From Latrodectus hesperus (Eukaryota; Arthropoda; Arachnida; Araneae; Theridiidae): DNA of 64,000 nt. Location: positions 75,101,345 through 75,165,344 of the forward strand of contig CM075857.1 in NCBI GenBank assembly GCA_037975125.1, in the 5' to 3' direction. A program made the translations under genes and the position numbers. Positions 12,801 through 24,691 of the stretch are shown here, in pieces. Below the pieces are notes generated by a model. That model ran no database searches. It was not told the DNA's origin and was given only the letters and a program-made list of their open reading frames with translations. Numbering within the stretch: the stretch's first letter is position 1; every line of letters starts with the position of its first letter.

Positions 12801-15800
12801 TACATGCCATACAATCTCTGTTTGACTCCATGTCTAGGCGGATAAATGCTGTTATTGCAGCCAGAGGTGGCTGCTCTGGTTACTGATTTCTCAAAATCTA
12901 TACATCCTAAAATCCTGTAAATCTTGTTCTTTCCACTATAATGTATGTGTCCAATAAATATCGTTCTGTTATTTGCATTCTTTCTTGGTGTAGCAATTTT
13001 AATGGCCAGTAGTGTATAGAGATCGTCACATATATATCGTCAGAGTATTTAAGTAGAAAATTTTAAGCTACGTAATGGCCTCGGAATTATTCATGCTTAG
13101 TTGCAGTTATCACCGAATGGTCGATTGCGAAATACTAGTAACCCACGGGAGCACTTTTGGTACATGACATTAAATTTTTGGTTGGTTAATTTCAATTTCT
13201 CAATACGTTGAAATTCAGATTTAAGAAGGGAATTTAATAAACGTTTCCAAATATTTATAATTATTATATATTTAATTGTTTCACACTTTATTAAGTCAGT
13301 TCTTTTAAAAATAGATTTTGAAGAGTTCTCTACTTATGCTATGGAAAATTTTGATTTTCAAGAAGATAGTGCAACACAATGGAGTTGAAAATGATTAATT
13401 TTCGAAGTGGTTTATATATAAAGTTGATTTCTTGAAACTCTGAAAATATTTGACCTTTTGTTCTTAGAGAAAAATTTTCAATTGCAGTCCATGTTTGTTT
13501 CAAAATGAAATTAATATTTAGTCCTTTGTATAAGTATGGTATTTTTTCCAGTATTGAAATTTAATAAAAGTACAGAATGAGATTCACAGGTAAATACTAG
13601 AACAATTGCGTATTAAAATTGCAAATACTACTTTCTATCTAATATTAAAAAACTTGTTAACGACAAAAAAGATTATATTCTTCTCATTAAAGTCACGCAG
13701 TCTAGTAAAAAAGTGGATTATTACAGTTCTTATTTTCTATTATCTACACATAAATTTTTTTCTCATATATATAATTGAATTCCATTTTCCTTTTTGTCTC
13801 ACAGTTTAACTAAAATTGATGCAATATTTTATTAGAAATAAAGTTTATTGGCTATGAATAAAATTATTATTTCCAAAGAGAATGCAATTTTATGGTTAGT
13901 AACTCAGAAAACGATTTTAAAAAACTTTACGGTAAATCAGAAGCTTCATAAATTTGATGACTACTGCTCTTTTGCATTTAGATGAACGGGAATAAACACC
14001 GTTATTAACTTTTATTTTTCTGCGAGTTACTCTAGAAAAATTTGAAATATTCGCTTCTTAAATTGGAAATAACTTCAACTTCAATATTACACTTTAATTT
14101 AATATAAAATATATGTGGCCGTAAATTTCAGTATTCGTGCAGGATGGCTATACGATAGGTCGATTGTTTTTATGGATTATCATATAATAATTATCTGAAA
14201 AGCTGAAATATATTATTATATGTTCTGAACAATATATTTTAAAGAATAACTTTAGGATAACAAGTGAAAAAATTTGGTTGTATAGTAGCTAAACTGTGAG
14301 AAATATCATAAAATGACATCTGAAGGCCTCTTTCATTCAGTTGAAAATATTAAATTATGTCAGTGAATCTATCTGTATCACTTTGATAGTGTTTGCGTTC
14401 GTGCATGAATGTTTTTTTCTTTAGTGCTGCTACTCTACCAATTACTTTCAAATGCCTGGAAGAGAACAACAATGTCGACTGTAGAGTGACGAGATTTGTC
14501 CTGCCTGTAGGAGCTACAGTCAACATGGATGGCACAGCGCTGTACGAGGCCGTAGCTGCTCTGTTTATTGCTCAAATGAACGGAATCCATCTCTCTGCTG
14601 GAGAAGTTATCGCTGTCAGGTAACAAGTGTTTCAGTAACAAGTATTTCAGCAACTAGTATTTTAGTAACACGTATTTCAGTAACAAATATTCAGGTAACA
14701 AGTAATTTAGGAAAAGAAGTATTAATTATTTGAAATCACTATGGAAATAATCTCTTCACTTCTCAAATAATTTAATTTAACAATTCTAATTCGTAAAACT
14801 GTAATTGATTAGATACATTCATTGAATGTATTTGTAGAAGACGGTATAAATTATAGATGATTCGTCGAGAAAGAAGAAACATTCAAAAGCGCTTTAAATC
14901 TTGAACTGATAAAGAACCAACATCAAATCGTTTGTTACGAATTAAATAAAGGCAACTGTTCTTTGCAAATATGTAATAAAGAACCCTCAAGTCTTAAGAT
15001 TTAAGTTCAATTAAGAAGTGTAATCTTGTTATATTTTAATTATAAGGATTCTGTTCAGTGAATTTGACTGATATTTTTAACGATCTTTTTTGTAAAAATT
15101 TCGTTATATATATCTCAATTTAATTTTATATTCACTTTATATACAATTTTAAAATAAAACCATTTCATGAAGTATGTGCGCACTAATTAAAATAGCTTTC
15201 ATTAAATATATTTCGTATTACCATATAGAATATAAATTATGCATCACTCATATCAAATTATTGCTTATAAAGGCAATTACTGTAATTTTAATTATTTGCT
15301 GAATTCAATCTGTGGATTGTATTTTGTATAAATCTTTTTAAAAGTTAAAATATATATTTTTAATCTGTTGATATGTGTAATGCATTGCATCGCTTCGGAT
15401 CGCTGAGAATGTGTGTGGCTCCACAGATAAAGTTTTAAGACGCCTCAGTTATATATTTAAACTCTTAACTTATTCATTTACGCATAAAAATAATTTTTGA
15501 CTACACTTCTGAGCTCCGGACATTTAGAATTTGTCAAGGTTCCCCTTTTATTGACAGCTTTAATGTAATGTTCTATTAGTTATTTAAAAATGTGTCACAA
15601 ATTTTTTTCGCTTATGGAAAACATTATAGTTAACTTTTCCCTTGTTGAAACATACTTTAAACTCAAAGAAATGAGATGTATTATTGACTATGAATCATTC
15701 TGAAAATAAAAATATTGTTTGCATGGATAAATAGGTGTATAATTTTTAACGCGTATTCCTTAAAGGTTTAATTGTTTTTGATTGTATTTCTTTAGTTTAA

Positions 15801-16247
15801 CGGCTACAGCTGCAAGTATCGGAGCTGCCAGTGTACCCAGTGCTGGATTAGTCACCATGCTACTCGTACTCACAGCAGTTGGGTTACCAACTCAAGACAT
15901 TTCCATGATTGTAGCTGTCGATTGGCTACTGTAAGTTGTTACTCTGTAAAAGCATTCCGTTCGATATCAATGGATTGTTTTCTCTTATATACCTCGTTAA
16001 TAACTGTTTTTCCCCCTTTAGTGACCGTATTCGAACATCCGTCAATGTTTTGGGTGATGCTTTTGGAGCTGGAATTGTATACCATCTTTCCAAAAAGGAA
16101 CTGGATCAAATGGATGCTGAATTAGCTGCTAAAGAAGAAGTCGAAATGTTGGATACTAGAAAGTTCTCGATCGGCGCGAGAGGAAGTATCGGAAGTGGTG
16201 GTGATCACAAAGCTCACCATAAAGGAGGAGAAGAAAGCCAAATTTAA
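663..16247 (+). CDS. Excitatory amino acid transporter, EAAT2-like (SLC1 family), eight exons, 5' incomplete
   Basis: Sodium-coupled glutamate/aspartate transporter of the plasma membrane, expected in glia or neurons. Coding segments 663-861, 2698-2905, 4761-4948, 6725-6851, 10016-10249, 14425-14619, 15796-15930 and 16022-16247 have GT-AG borders and join in one frame to 503 residues plus a stop. Seen in order: TM1, TM2 ([19 protein letters not shown]), TM3, a long glycosylation-rich TM3-TM4 loop, TM4 to TM6, hairpin 1 (ASSAATLP), TM7 with NMDGT (Na+ site), hairpin 2 (PSAGLVTM) and TM8 (DRIRTSVN) with the Asp, Arg, Thr and Asn that bind substrate in the family. Hairpin 1 ASSA and the TM8 region resemble EAAT2/GLT-1 rather than the SSSS of EAAT1. 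Family members are about 500-575 residues, so roughly 40 N-terminal residues lie upstream of the window. The protein ends in SQI, a possible class I PDZ ligand. Exact orthology is not proven. Confidence 0.95.
867..1052. repeat. 21-bp minisatellite just inside intron a
   Basis: About nine imperfect head-to-tail copies of a 21-base unit of the form tccataacatgaaaattttgc, beginning five bases after the exon a donor. Because the unit is 7 codons long it opens long spurious frames on both strands, including a MEQNFHV repeat in antisense. Confidence 0.9.
2221..2600. repeat. Tandem repeat, about 157 bp period
   Basis: The phrase gaagagtatatgaagtatat recurs at about 2240, 2396 and 2554, and gaaatgaaaagaattaaa at about 2312 and 2470. 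This gives spacings of 156-158 bases and roughly 2.4 copies. A more diverged relative of one half lies at 2030-2110. Confidence 0.85.
2698..2905 (+). CDS. EAAT exon b: TM3
   Basis: It opens after the acceptor AG at 2696-2697, completing the Gly codon of exon a. It encodes the post-TM2 loop, TM3 and the conserved IHPGDP and LDAFLDLIR stretches. The donor is AG|GTCAGT and phase 2 completes Arg with exon c. Confidence 0.93.
4030..4298 (-). mobile_element. tRNA-derived SINE, family S1
   Basis: Read on the minus strand it begins with a tRNA-like head: A-box-like TGGCTTAGTGG and B-box-like GGTTTGATCCTC, i.e. an internal RNA polymerase III promoter. A body of about 190 bases follows and ends near CTGTCGTGCCA. 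A headless copy of the same body is at 61419-61580. It is far more GC-rich than its surroundings. I found no clear target duplication. Confidence 0.8.
4562..4596. repeat. Perfect palindrome, 16-bp arms
   Basis: ttcatgtt plus eight A, three-base loop taa, then the exact reverse complement. It lies five bases from a second, longer perfect palindrome. Confidence 0.9.
4602..4662. repeat. Perfect palindrome, 28-bp arms, 5-base loop
   Basis: Left arm 4602-4629, loop cctaa 4630-4634, right arm 4635-4662. The arms are exact reverse complements. It could form a stable hairpin in RNA or a cruciform in DNA, about 100 bases before exon c. Confidence 0.92.
4761..4948 (+). CDS. EAAT exon c: extracellular TM3-TM4 loop
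   Basis: Starts with [14 protein letters not shown], the conserved opening of the large extracellular loop, then becomes variable. It contains N-glycosylation sequons (NET twice). The donor is G|GTGAGC. The frame runs on past the donor to a stop at 4998, but that tail is intron read-through. Confidence 0.92.
4949..6724 (+). other. EAAT intron c
   Basis: AT-rich, with no repeat family or exon that I can recognise. Confidence 0.7.
6725..6851 (+). CDS. EAAT exon d: TM4
   Basis: The acceptor is ctccttcgccag and the donor is TG|GTAAGT. It encodes the Gly-Leu-Ile-Val-Phe-Cys start of TM4 through the conserved ...LIM(W) end. The Trp codon is split with exon e. No ORF from Met covers this exon. Confidence 0.93.
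7759..8138 (+). mobile_element. tRNA-derived SINE, family S2
   Basis: Head with A-box-like TAGCCTAGTGGTTAGGG and B-box GGGTTCGATTCCC, then a long body that includes ctggtggtgccatctatcgg, ending in gtaagtaacaacaaca. A second, shorter copy with matching head, body and tail is at 20030-20362, which supports it being one family. Confidence 0.85.
9262..9575 (+). mobile_element. tRNA-derived SINE, family S3
   Basis: Begins gagccgaccgatggctgagtgg with A box TGGCTGAGTGGTTAGCG and B box GGTTCGAATCC (tRNA-Ser/Leu-like), then a pyrimidine-rich stretch, and ends in an A run. A minus-strand copy is at 29321-29620. The frame that opens here on the minus strand is not a gene. Confidence 0.87.
10016..10249 (+). 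CDS. EAAT exon e: TM4c to TM6 and start of hairpin 1
   Basis: Acceptor gatttcttacag, donor AG|GTAAAT. It encodes [15 protein letters not shown], the TM5 and TM6 helices, and [12 protein letters not shown], which enters the hairpin 1 serine motif. The ORFs that start upstream of it, in two frames, are artefacts of reading into the intron. Confidence 0.94.
10539..11060 (+). pseudogene. Mariner-like transposase remnant with internal deletion
   Basis: A short frame at 10703-10906 starts [13 protein letters not shown] and continues like the N-terminal helix-turn-helix of mariner-type transposases common in arthropods. After a jump, another frame near 10791-10950 reads like the C-terminus ([20 protein letters not shown]). 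The whole catalytic middle is absent. A plausible left end lies at 10539 (tacagggttaat). The right end is unclear. This is read by eye from family resemblance, so the class is tentative. Confidence 0.55.
11621..13014 (+). mobile_element. Tc1-family DNA transposon, nearly full length
   Basis: Terminal inverted repeats of about 29 bases, cactactggccattaaaatt and on, match at both ends (11621-11649 and 12986-13014) with one mismatch. The element is flanked by TA at 11619-11620 and 13015-13016, as expected for Tc1/mariner. It is 1,394 bases long and carries one transposase gene, now broken. It inserted in intron e in the same orientation as the host gene. Confidence 0.93.
11852..12886 (+). pseudogene. 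Tc1 transposase, broken by one stop and one frameshift
   Basis: The N-terminus starts [20 protein letters not shown] at 11852 and carries the paired helix-turn-helix DNA-binding region. It hits TGA at 12006-12008 where relatives have Trp after WNR. A shift between about 12030 and 12060 then moves the frame to the one that stays open to 12886. The catalytic triad is intact: Asp at 12326-12328 (TDESRF), Asp at 12593-12595 (QQDNAR) and Glu at 12698-12700 (SPIENMW), giving DD34E. A two-residue deletion lies near [10 protein letters not shown]. Only these few lesions separate it from a functional gene, so insertion was probably fairly recent. Confidence 0.9.
14425..14619 (+). CDS. EAAT exon f: hairpin 1, TM7 and NMDGT motif
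   Basis: Acceptor tttttttctttag, donor AG|GTAACA. It completes ASSA and encodes [33 protein letters not shown] and FIAQMNG. NMDGT is the family's Na+/substrate-site signature. A 15-bp minisatellite begins at the donor. Confidence 0.95.
14620..14709. repeat. 15-bp minisatellite starting at the exon f donor
   Basis: Six head-to-tail copies of gtaacaagtatttca, the first being the donor sequence of exon f. Each unit carries a GTAACA donor-like and a TTTCAG acceptor-like phrase. Confidence 0.88.
14710..15795 (+). other. Rest of EAAT intron f
   Basis: AT-rich intron sequence, with no recognisable element. Confidence 0.7.
15796..15930 (+). CDS. EAAT exon g: hairpin 2
   Basis: Acceptor tttctttag, donor CT|GTAAGT. 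It encodes [20 protein letters not shown], the hairpin 2 gate, and the run to VDWLL. The next intron is only 91 bp. Confidence 0.94.
16022..16247 (+). CDS. EAAT terminal exon h: TM8 and cytosolic tail
   Basis: Acceptor tttttcccccctttag-like, stop TAA at 16245-16247. It encodes [20 protein letters not shown] with the substrate-binding Asp/Arg/Thr/Asn set. The hydrophilic tail is rich in Gly, Ser, Lys and His and ends in SQI. Confidence 0.94.
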
Positions 16248-16273
16248 ACCTTAGCTTCGGTCTCCATTGCAGG

Positions 16274-16373
16274 AATAAATTCAGATTGAGATTGAATTTT
16301 AAGAGCGCTTACATTTTACAAATTTGAATTGGCCAGTATAATAGAAGAATATACATTTTGTTCTGACAATAAA
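16274..16373 (+). terminator. Poly(A) signals of the EAAT gene
   Basis: Two canonical AATAAA hexamers follow the stop codon, at 16274-16279 and 16368-16373. The 3' UTR may therefore be only about 50 to 150 bases, though longer forms cannot be excluded. Confidence 0.5.
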
Positions 16374-19300
16374 GATGTGATGGATCATGCATGCAGACGT
16401 TTGAACTTAAAATTTTGAATGAATATATAAAAATGGTAAATAGTCAAGTAATGACAAGAAGAAAGAAATACTGCCCAGTTCATGCATTTTTGTTTTCTGT
16501 ATTTGTTAACTCTTGCGCGAAACAAATTTTAATTTGCATGTTAAAGCTATCTGGAATCAGATTCATAGCGCCATCTACAGTTCTTGATGGGAAACAAATT
16601 CTCATAGCCTTTCTTCATACTTTTCTTTATTTATTTAACTTTATTATTAAATAATGAGCAAAGAAAAGTGATCGAGTTTGCAGTACTGAATTAAAGTTAA
16701 AAAGTTTTTATCATAAAAATTATTTTATAAGGGATTAATACCTGAAGTGAGATTGAATTATATAAAGTATGAATCTAAACTTGTTTGAATATAAAAATGA
16801 AGAAATGTTTGATTGTGTTGTTAGATCTTACCATTTATAAATATTAATACAGTTGCATATTTTCATCATGCTAAACTACATTTGTATTTTTATCACATAA
16901 AAGTTAAGAAATTTCTGAAATTGTAATTGTAACTAGCTTTACATTTAATGTAAATTAACGTACCATAGATTATTCAAATATCATTCTCTAATTATTAGAA
17001 ATGTAATGAAGTGTTTAAATTTTCTTTTTGTTCTTTTTTCACAATAATAGAAATAGTAGTAACTAAATGAAGTGTATGTGTATAAAAATATAAACTAGTT
17101 TTCAATTTAAGATATTTATTATTCATATTTAAGATATTTATACTTCAATTTTCACAATTGATTTCTCATTGTATTTCAACTTTTGAATAAAATTTTCTTA
17201 CTTAAAATTTTTAATGAAATACAGAACTCAGAGGACGTATTAAACATAAAAACTTGACACATTCTTAGAAATTTCAGTGGAAAGCAGCATTTTTATAAAA
17301 GAAAGAGTAACATTATTCTATACTTATACTTAAATAATCTCTCTAAAATCCAGTCGAATTATAAAACAAGATTTTGATGCAATACAACTCCTTTTTTCAC
17401 ATGTAGGCTTTCATTTTGTCTTTCATACAATCTACTAAAATTTATCGAACTGCCAATTCAATTCACTATAATTAAAATTATTTTTTTAAAGAGAGTAGTT
17501 CTTAATTTAAGCTTCATTCAGTATGATTCCTGATATCAATGGATATTAATTGGTGTCAGTGACTTCTGAAAGTCAGAAATACGAATTTATGTTTGAAAAT
17601 AGAATCTGTGTGAAATTACTTTGAATGTTTCAGCCAAAATGAAAACATATATGTAAAATGAGAAGTTCATCCTCTTGGTCAAAGTTCTGATTATGCTAAT
17701 ATTTTCATATTGTGTATTTTACATGTACCCTACGTTTAGAAAAATATAAATGATCACTCTTTCATTTGAATTCACGCTATTTAAGTATGCAATTTATTTA
17801 TTCTTTTTTTAATTAAAAATATATTTTTTGTATTAGATTTTTAGAGCATTTTTTAAATTTTTATTACTTGTTTTGATGCTATTAAATAATAAGATATTAT
17901 TTAAAAAGCTGTTAATGCCGCATTTCTATCTAAAACCATTAAATTGATATTCAGCAATAAATATATTTATCATGATCTTAAATTCTCATCTCATTTTGTT
18001 ATTAATGGGAAAATTCAAAAAGTATGCGAATCTACGCCTTTGGAAATTAGATTTGACACAAACTGTGTGATTTTATTTTTTATGTTGATGTTAATTTACC
18101 ATGACTGTTCAGAGTTTATTTTACTAAATATCCTAAAAAGCATATGTTTGTGTTTTGTAATACAAAATAAGAATATCTGTGAAAGAGCATTTATTTATAA
18201 CAACATCTAAAAACTTTGAGATTTCTCTATGGGAACAGATATGAGAGACCAGGTCTGTTTTCCAGAAGGACTATTGATAATTATTTGTACATAAATCTAG
18301 CTTATAGAATCATTGTAGGTTGTGTCAAGGAACATTATTAACTTGTATTTTTCATCTGCTTTGTATTCTATGACAGTGTTTGTTGCAGAACAATATTTTA
18401 CTCAAATCGTTCATTTTATTTACAGTGGTTTTCTGTGTATCATTTGAAAAATAAATAAATATGAACTCTTTTTCATTCGTTATTTCTATTTCATTTGTTC
18501 CATGCCATTGTGTTCTATATAACAAGAATTCAGGAATTTAATTATTTTATAACTCATATATATAAATTATAATACAAAAACTTAGCATAAAATATCTTAA
18601 CAACAAAATAATATAATATTATAAATACTTTACACTTACAATTTAGGTAAAATAATTTTTAAAATATTGAAACCTTTGTAGGAATAATAAGTTGTTTGAA
18701 ATAATTAACCTCTTAATTTATTACTGAAATATTCTTCTAGAATTTTGAACTCTACAACTCAATTTTAAATCGATCATTTTAAATAATTTAATTTTCTATC
18801 CTTTTAAATTGCAAAATATATCATTCCTTTCAAATGGCCCTGTGTTAATTTATGTTGAATGTTTTCTAATAAAATAAATGAAATTATCATTAAACTGACG
18901 AAGAACTCGAACTTCAATTATGTTCCTCTAGGAAAAAATTTTCTTAACTGATAATAAATCGCAATTATGTGAAACTTCAATGTAATTAAATATAAAAAAG
19001 GAGTTCCGCGCTTTTATATAATAGGTACCCCACTGATAATTTGTGTTTTAAATCATTCTGTACATTGAACTATACCGTTATGATTCAGCTTGAACAGTAT
19101 TCTGGAACATAAATGTTTGTAAAGAATATGAAACTTTATATAAAAGTGTCTTACTTTCAAAGTTACATAACACAGACTTATTTATGTCACAGTTTCAAAG
19201 TTGTATCAAAAGTATTCTATGCCGGTGTAAGAAAAATCTTTAAACAATTGTTATTTTTTTCAATTTTAAGTTTAATTACTAAATAATTATATATGAATAA

Positions 19301-20029
19301 AAATGAAATACATAAAAGACAAATTGCTAAAATATCATATTGTACAAAAACAAATTGGTTAAAAATCAAATTACTTAAAAACAAATTGCTTGAAAATCAA
19401 ATTACACAAAAACAAACTGTTTAAAAAAATCAAATTACCTAAAAAAATTTCTGTTATAAGATTCCATATGGAAGTAATAAATGGATTATAATATTTAACT
19501 GCTTATTGTAAAATAATGAAAAATATTAAATAGAATAGCAACAATAAAATTAAAATATACGCAATTTATTTCATTTTTCCCATTATCATTTAAAAGCTTT
19601 CATTTCCTATTTTAAGACCTATTAACGGATCAACTACTAAGACGCTGGAGAATCGATGATTGAAACTTGTAAACATCTACGACAGAGAAAGTCACACATC
19701 ACAAAATCATTTTATCACATGAAGTATCACGAAACGCTGGTAGTAGTTTGCAAGCGGGGGGGTGATCGATTTGAATGTAATCGTAAAAAATTTAATACAT
19801 CTTGATTTTGGAAATTAAATGAAGCTCACATTTTTTGCTTGTTTCTAAATTGATGACCCAGATATTCTCAATTCTAATGCATTTTTAAATTCATAATTAA
19901 AATTGATGTGTTACTAATTATTTTCCCACGCACTGACGCGTAAGATCTACTTTGTAATAAAATGTGCATGTGTTCATTGTTTATCTATAATATTGATCAT
20001 TTCACACTTAAACAATCAAAAAGCAAACT
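16374..20029. other. Intergenic region 3' of EAAT
   Basis: Low-complexity AT-rich DNA. Contains an imperfect tandem repeat (19318-19448) and, at about 19615-19790, a GC-richer unique patch with no frame that I can assign. At 16563-16577 a gcgccatcta core resembles a CTCF site. The frames at 16391 and 17944 have the composition of random AT-rich sequence and are not called. Confidence 0.6.
19318..19448. repeat. Imperfect tandem repeat, about 30-35 bp unit
   Basis: Repeats of acaaattgcttaaaaatcaaattac followed by a short A-rich spacer, about four copies. Confidence 0.7.
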
Positions 20030-20362
20030 GGGCCGTGGTAGCGAAGTGATTAGGGTATCGGTTTTCCATCCGGAAGGGCGGAAATCAATCCCCAAAGCCG
20101 TAGAAAAACACCGAGTATATGTGATATACGTGCTCTTTAAATCTGTGGAATCGAATGTTCTGTGGTTGGTTGTTGAGCACAATGTCAAAATTGAGGGAAT
20201 GGATCCTCTGGTGGTGCCATCTATCGGAGGATTTAAAGAGCAAAGACGTACTTTCACCATCGTAGTGCTCTGATTAAAACGAAAGACGTTCCCTAGTGAC
20301 TTAAATTCGCATAGCCAATAAATAGAGAGCTTGGCTTGTCCAAATGTCATAAGTAACAACAA
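20030..20362 (+). mobile_element. tRNA-derived SINE, family S2, second copy
   Basis: Same order of head, gtatatgtgatatacgtgctc phrase, ctggtggtgccatctatcgg and aagtaacaacaaa tail as at 7759. About 40 bases of the body are missing and the B box is mutated (ggaaatcaatcccc). Long frames on both strands here are by-products. Confidence 0.85.
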
Positions 20363-20921
20363 ATACGAACTTCTTTAATTGCGATTGCTTTAACTGTCTC
20401 CCTCAGTGTGTTTATTCCCCTGAAATCCGGATTTTCTAAAAGCCATGATTTCTCACCAACCAGTTCCACACCTTTTATCAGTTACGACTGATAATTTTAT
20501 AAATCTGTAGATTTATTCATTATTTACAGATTATCATTACAATATGAGTGAGTCAAGTGCTTTTTAAAATTCGACGCATCTATGAACTCCTAGATGGATT
20601 TATCCCGAATTTACAACAAATTTAAATACTGCGTGTTTGAAATTATTATGATATTTTCGTGATTTTGAGACACTTCAGCATGAGCATTTATAAATTTGCT
20701 TGACTAATTAGCTAAGCAAAATTTTCAATAGACTTACAACCGATAAGAAATTTATGACTTAACATATAGAAAAGTAGCATACCAACTTAGACTTTTACAT
20801 TTCTATTACATTATCTAATTTAACACTACTTTCATTTGCTAAAGGCAATTACATTTAATTAATTTCAGGCCCTTACATTTAATTAATTTAAGACCTTTAC
20901 ATTTAATTTCAACAACTGATC
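20363..20921. other. Region before the hAT remnant
   Basis: Includes a short tandem repeat at 20839-20908 (tttacatttaattaattt with variable spacer, about 2.5 copies). It should hold the left end of the hAT element, but I cannot find a matching inverted repeat. Confidence 0.5.
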
Positions 20922-23395
<2,474 letters not shown>

Positions 23396-23403
23396 TATAA
23401 AGG

Positions 23404-23635
23404 CATCTATGTCGAATAGGTATAATGGACTCATTCGTTGTCCATTGTGCAATCATGATGATATGGATGCTGCCCACCTCAAGAATTGCCCTGAAGTTTT
23501 AAAGTTTATGGCTGACAACTCTTTTGAGGCTACTAAAGTACTTGATTCCTGTTTTAATACTTGTTCATTTTTTATTGGGCTGCTCGTCGATTAATGGTAG
23601 GGATGCCAAGGACGGGCGTAGAATAAAAAGAAATT
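23404..23635 (+). pseudogene. 3' end of a non-LTR retrotransposon ORF2
   Basis: A frame reads NRYNGLIRCPLCNHDDMDA, a C-terminal CCHC-like segment (C..C...H....C) seen after the reverse transcriptase in several LINE clades. A nearby shift gives YWAARRLMVGMPRTGVE and a stop at about 23632. This ending resembles the C-terminus of arthropod LINE ORF2 proteins. It abuts the hAT right end exactly. Confidence 0.6.
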
Positions 23636-24677
23636 CATTTCATTGTTTCACTGATTGATTATTTCTCTTGCGTTATGCCAAATTTAAATATTAAAGTAAG
23701 GAAAGAAATGTATTTTATTACAACCATAAAAATAATGTAAACATGACACTGAGCATAATACTACTGTTAAAATAAAAAAACAGAGCACGTTAGTGTAAAA
23801 ATGACAGAAAGTAAATCACTTAACCAAATACAGCATTTGGCATATAAAATATTTCATAATTTATGAAATAAATATTAGTAAATATGTTATGAAATGTTTC
23901 ATTAATATCCATAATAGAAAAATTTTAATTTAAAATTACTTAAATAGCTAAAGTCATCACATTTCAATTTCTTCAATATTTTTTCCACTAATTTTAGCTC
24001 TGAAATAGCTGTTTATTTTAAAAAAGTTTATAATAAAACACTTAATAAACGTAAAACTATCTTTTTTGAGTCTGCTTATAAGCAATTTAAAATATTAAAA
24101 TAATAAATTAAAATAAAATTTCATAAGCGATTGGGTGAAAAATGATTCATTTTTCAATAAAATATCAAATACAAAATTTATAAATAATACCAATAGCTTT
24201 TCTTCTATTCCCTATTTAAAAATAATAATTTTTTATCTTAAAAAACTAATTTTAAATTTAGTTTCAATTTTTATATGATTATTTTTATTTTTTAATATTA
24301 ATTTTTCATAAGTTTTAGCTATAAGGGTACCCAGAGGGGTTTCTATATGTCCCTGATCTAAGGAGTTTGACTTTTCTTTTCTAAAATTAGGAAATAAATT
24401 CAAAGAAAGTAATTTTCGTAAACTTTTTTTTTGATAAATCTTTATATGTTTGTAAATATATATGTACATACAATGCTCAAAAATTAATGTCGAGACTTAA
24501 TGCAAGCTAGCATATTTTTAAATTTATAAGAACATTTAAATTTTAATTAACTTTATTTTAAACAAATTATTTAGTAGTTCTAAATGCTAAAATACAGTAA
24601 TCCATCATGAAAATAGTATTTATTTCCATTTTGCTACTCACTTTTAGCACGCAAGTTATATTTCGTTTTTATCACCA

Positions 24678-24691
24678 CTACTAGATGGCGC
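24678..24691 (+). promoter_or_regulatory. CTCF-like motif
   Basis: ctactagatggcgc matches the animal CTCF consensus CCASYAGRKGGCRS at 13 of 14 positions. It lies between the two convergent genes. One motif alone is weak evidence of binding. Confidence 0.3.

Larger units (their letters stand above)
10250..14424 (+). other. EAAT intron e, the longest in the gene
   Basis: Holds a mariner-like remnant (10539-11060) and a Tc1 element (11621-13014). The stretch 13017-14424 shows no recognisable repeat or exon. Confidence 0.85.
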
